64,000 nt of DNA from an uncultured Lachnospiraceae bacterium (lineage in GTDB: Bacteria; Bacillota; Clostridia; Lachnospirales; Lachnospiraceae): the NCBI GenBank assembly GCA_934351925.1, contig CAKRJT010000010.1, positions 34,903 through 98,902 on the forward strand, in the 5' to 3' direction. Positions 62,618 to 64,000 of the stretch are shown one piece after another. Below the pieces are notes generated by a model. The model saw only the letters and a program-made list of their open reading frames with translations, was not told where the DNA came from and made no database searches. How positions within the stretch are numbered: position 1 is the first letter of the stretch; each line of letters begins with the position of its first letter. The translations under genes were made by a program, and so were the position numbers.

Positions 62618-63064
62618 TCATCGATGAATATACATTCTCGTCATATCAGGTTTGCCGTCGCCCTGAACCATGCAGAAAAACTCCCAGCCGTATCGTTCAT
62701 AGAAGCCGGTATGGTCGGTAATGAGATACACGGGGCTTATTCCCTTCGCCCTTAAATCCTCCACCGCCATATCAAGAAGCTTTCCTGCAATTCCCTGACA
62801 GCGGTACTCCTCCTCTGTGTACACTGCACAGACATTCGGCGTGAGGTCTTTTCTATCGTGAAAATCGTTCTCAATCACCCCGAGCCCGCCTATGATTTTA
62901 TCCCCGTCCATGCAAAGATACCAGCCGTACTCCGTGGCATTGCCAAGATAAGCCTCCATACATTCAAGATAAGCTTCCGTCGGAACCCACCACTTGCTGT
63001 GAAACCATTCCGCGGCACGCTCCTTTAGCTGCGGTCTCTCTCTCAATGTTATATAATTATACAT
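62618..63064 (-). CDS. GNAT-family N-acetyltransferase
   Basis: The 148-residue protein has the acetyl-CoA binding motif A CAVYTEEEYRCQGIAGKLLD (R/Q-x-x-G-x-G/A) at about residues 78-97, a YLCMDGDKIIGGLGVIEND strand pair, and HTGFYERYGWEFF at the C-terminus, where the Tyr often acts as general acid. GGGGGAAG precedes the ATG. The substrate is unknown. The gene lies between the AAA ATPase and the 3' end of a group II intron. Confidence 0.85.
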   Translation of the reverse strand: MYNYITLRERPQLKERAAEWFHSKWWVPTEAYLECMEAYLGNATEYGWYLCMDGDKIIGGLGVIENDFHDRKDLTPNVCAVYTEEEYRCQGIAGKLLDMAVEDLRAKGISPVYLITDHTGFYERYGWEFFCMVQGDGKPDMTRMYIHR

Positions 63065-63116
63065 AGCTTCCCCCTTTCTCCAGTTAAAATTTTATACTGA
63101 AAAGAGGGCTTTGTAA

Positions 63117-64000
63117 ATCGAGTAGGAGGCGGTGACTAACCGCCGTCCTCTCACAGCACCGTACGTACCGTTCGGTATACGGCGCTTTCAATAGTTGACG
63201 TGCACAGACTGATAGGCTGTGGCTAAATCATAAAAGCCACTGTTTATCAGTCTTTCTTTATTCAGCGCCCAAATCACAGCTTTGTTATTACTGATATACC
63301 AATACTTTCTGCGACTGTTTGCTATTGTTGCCGCATAGTGTTCTGGAATTCCCAGCTTGACTAGATTTTTATATTTCGTTCTAGGTTTCTTCCACTGTTT
63401 CCATATACACATACGTATTCTGTGATAGAGCCATCCGTTGATGTCATCTATGTTGTTCTTCATACTTGCAATTCCGTAGTAGTTAAGCCATCCCCTCGCA
63501 TACACCTTGATTTTCTCAAGGCTTGGCTTGATTGACTGACATCGCTTACGGGAAGATAACTCCTTCAGTCTAGACTTAAACTTCTTCCATGACTTCGGAT
63601 GAACTCGGACATAAATGCCTTTTCCGTTCCTTCCCAATGCAAAGCCAAGGAATTTAAAATTTCGGATTGCAAACACGCTGACAGTACGGCTCTTTTCTCG
63701 GTTGACTGTAAGTTTCAGTCTCTCTTCAAGATATTTTATACTGCTTTCCAAGAGTCTCTCTGATGCCCGCCTGCTCTTTGCAAGAAGCACTATGTCATCT
63801 GCATATCTTATGCATGGAACACCTCTTTTCAGGTATTCCTGGTCGAACTCATTGAGGTATACATTTGCCAGCAATGGTGATAAATTTCCACCTTGTGGTG
63901 AGCCTTCCTCTGTGTCAATGACCACTCCGTTTTCCATTACACCGCTTTTCAGATAGCGCTTTATCAACTGTACTACACGTTCATCTTTTACATTCTTTCG
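63117..64000 (-). mobile_element. Group II intron, 3' part (runs off the window)
   Basis: Domain V is visible on the minus strand at about 63185-63151 (GCGCCGTATACCGAACGGTA, then GTACGGTGCTGTGA). Domain VI follows (GGACGGCGGTTAGTCACCGC). The intron ends in CTCGAT at 63117, giving the usual terminal AY. The maturase gene lies inside. The 5' end is outside the window. Confidence 0.82.
63188..64000 (-). CDS. ltrA: Group II intron reverse transcriptase/maturase, partial
   Basis: The frame is open to the window edge (RKNVKDERVVQLIKRYLKSG). The catalytic YADD motif is in VPCIRYADDIVLLAKS; GSPQGGNLSPLLANVYLNEF is the preceding RT block. The maturase X domain follows (KIKVYARGWLNYYGIASM), and there is no HNH endonuclease domain. 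The protein copies and inserts the intron by retrohoming. The last about 270 codons look intact, so the element may be active, but the 5' half cannot be judged. Confidence 0.9.
   Translation of the reverse strand, partial: RKNVKDERVVQLIKRYLKSGVMENGVVIDTEEGSPQGGNLSPLLANVYLNEFDQEYLKRGVPCIRYADDIVLLAKSRRASERLLESSIKYLEERLKLTVNREKSRTVSVFAIRNFKFLGFALGRNGKGIYVRVHPKSWKKFKSRLKELSSRKRCQSIKPSLEKIKVYARGWLNYYGIASMKNNIDDINGWLYHRIRMCIWKQWKKPRTKYKNLVKLGIPEHYAATIANSRRKYWYISNNKAVIWALNKERLINSGFYDLATAYQSVHVNY

Noticed and set aside
1..64000. tRNA, rRNA or prophage genes
   Set aside because: No cloverleaf ends, rRNA segments, or phage structural, integrase or lysis genes were seen on either strand.

Overview
The window reads as chromosomal DNA of a low-to-mid GC, anaerobic Firmicute of the family Lachnospiraceae (Roseburia/Agathobacter/Butyrivibrio-like). 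The evidence is AddAB instead of RecBCD, a lysine riboswitch on dapA, a T-box on valS, CIRCE heat-shock operators, DUF5716/DUF5717/DUF4250 families and dense same-strand operons. The genus is inference. Nearly all genes lie on the minus strand; typA, a small membrane protein, a DUF4250 gene and an 18-residue peptide gene are on the plus strand. No tRNA, rRNA or prophage was seen.

Layout. 1-3.4 kb: end of a HAD phosphatase, a two-OB-fold SSB, and typA/bipA. 3.4-6.6 kb: a CspB-like subtilisin protease and an Rgg/RRNPP-like regulator, with a candidate pheromone gene (MIFNSIIFFNFLEIMWDC) convergent to and overlapping the regulator and an inverted repeat placed symmetrically between two divergent promoters. 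6.6-18.7 kb: addAB, an orphan membrane protein, nadE, a lipoprotein, and dapA-dapB under a lysine riboswitch. 18.8-30.4 kb: a cell-envelope block with two coupled amidases, a MoxR/DUF58/transglutaminase operon, a phosphodiester glycosidase and a GT2-GtrA fusion. 30.5-44.1 kb: valS with its T-box, then a six-gene run (rarA, DUF5717, DUF5716 actin/Hsp70-like ATPase, TPR protein, coiled-coil membrane protein, membrane-anchored beta-propeller) that looks like an uncharacterised machine. 44.2-50.6 kb: deacetylase, membrane protein, DUF4250, and a sugar-acid locus (dehydratase, GntP permease, GntR regulator). 51-59.2 kb: clpB and hsp20, each with a CIRCE-like operator, bracket an ABC exporter/XRE pair and an AT-rich three-gene cassette. 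59.7-64 kb: decaying and mobile material: a flavoprotein remnant, a LysR gene with an early amber codon, an AAA/DUF4143 ATPase preceded by five 33-bp iterons, a GNAT gene and a group II intron running off the edge.

Two loci best fit a new system. The first is the cassette at 56.9-58.3 kb: an ADP-ribosyltransferase-like protein, a small protein and a SecB-like chaperone. The genes overlap, a palindrome covers the promoter, and 59-bp direct repeats flank the cassette. I read it as a toxin-antitoxin-chaperone module with an unusual toxin. The second is the peptide/regulator/protease divergon at 5.2-6.5 kb. Both functions are inferred from sequence architecture and family knowledge.
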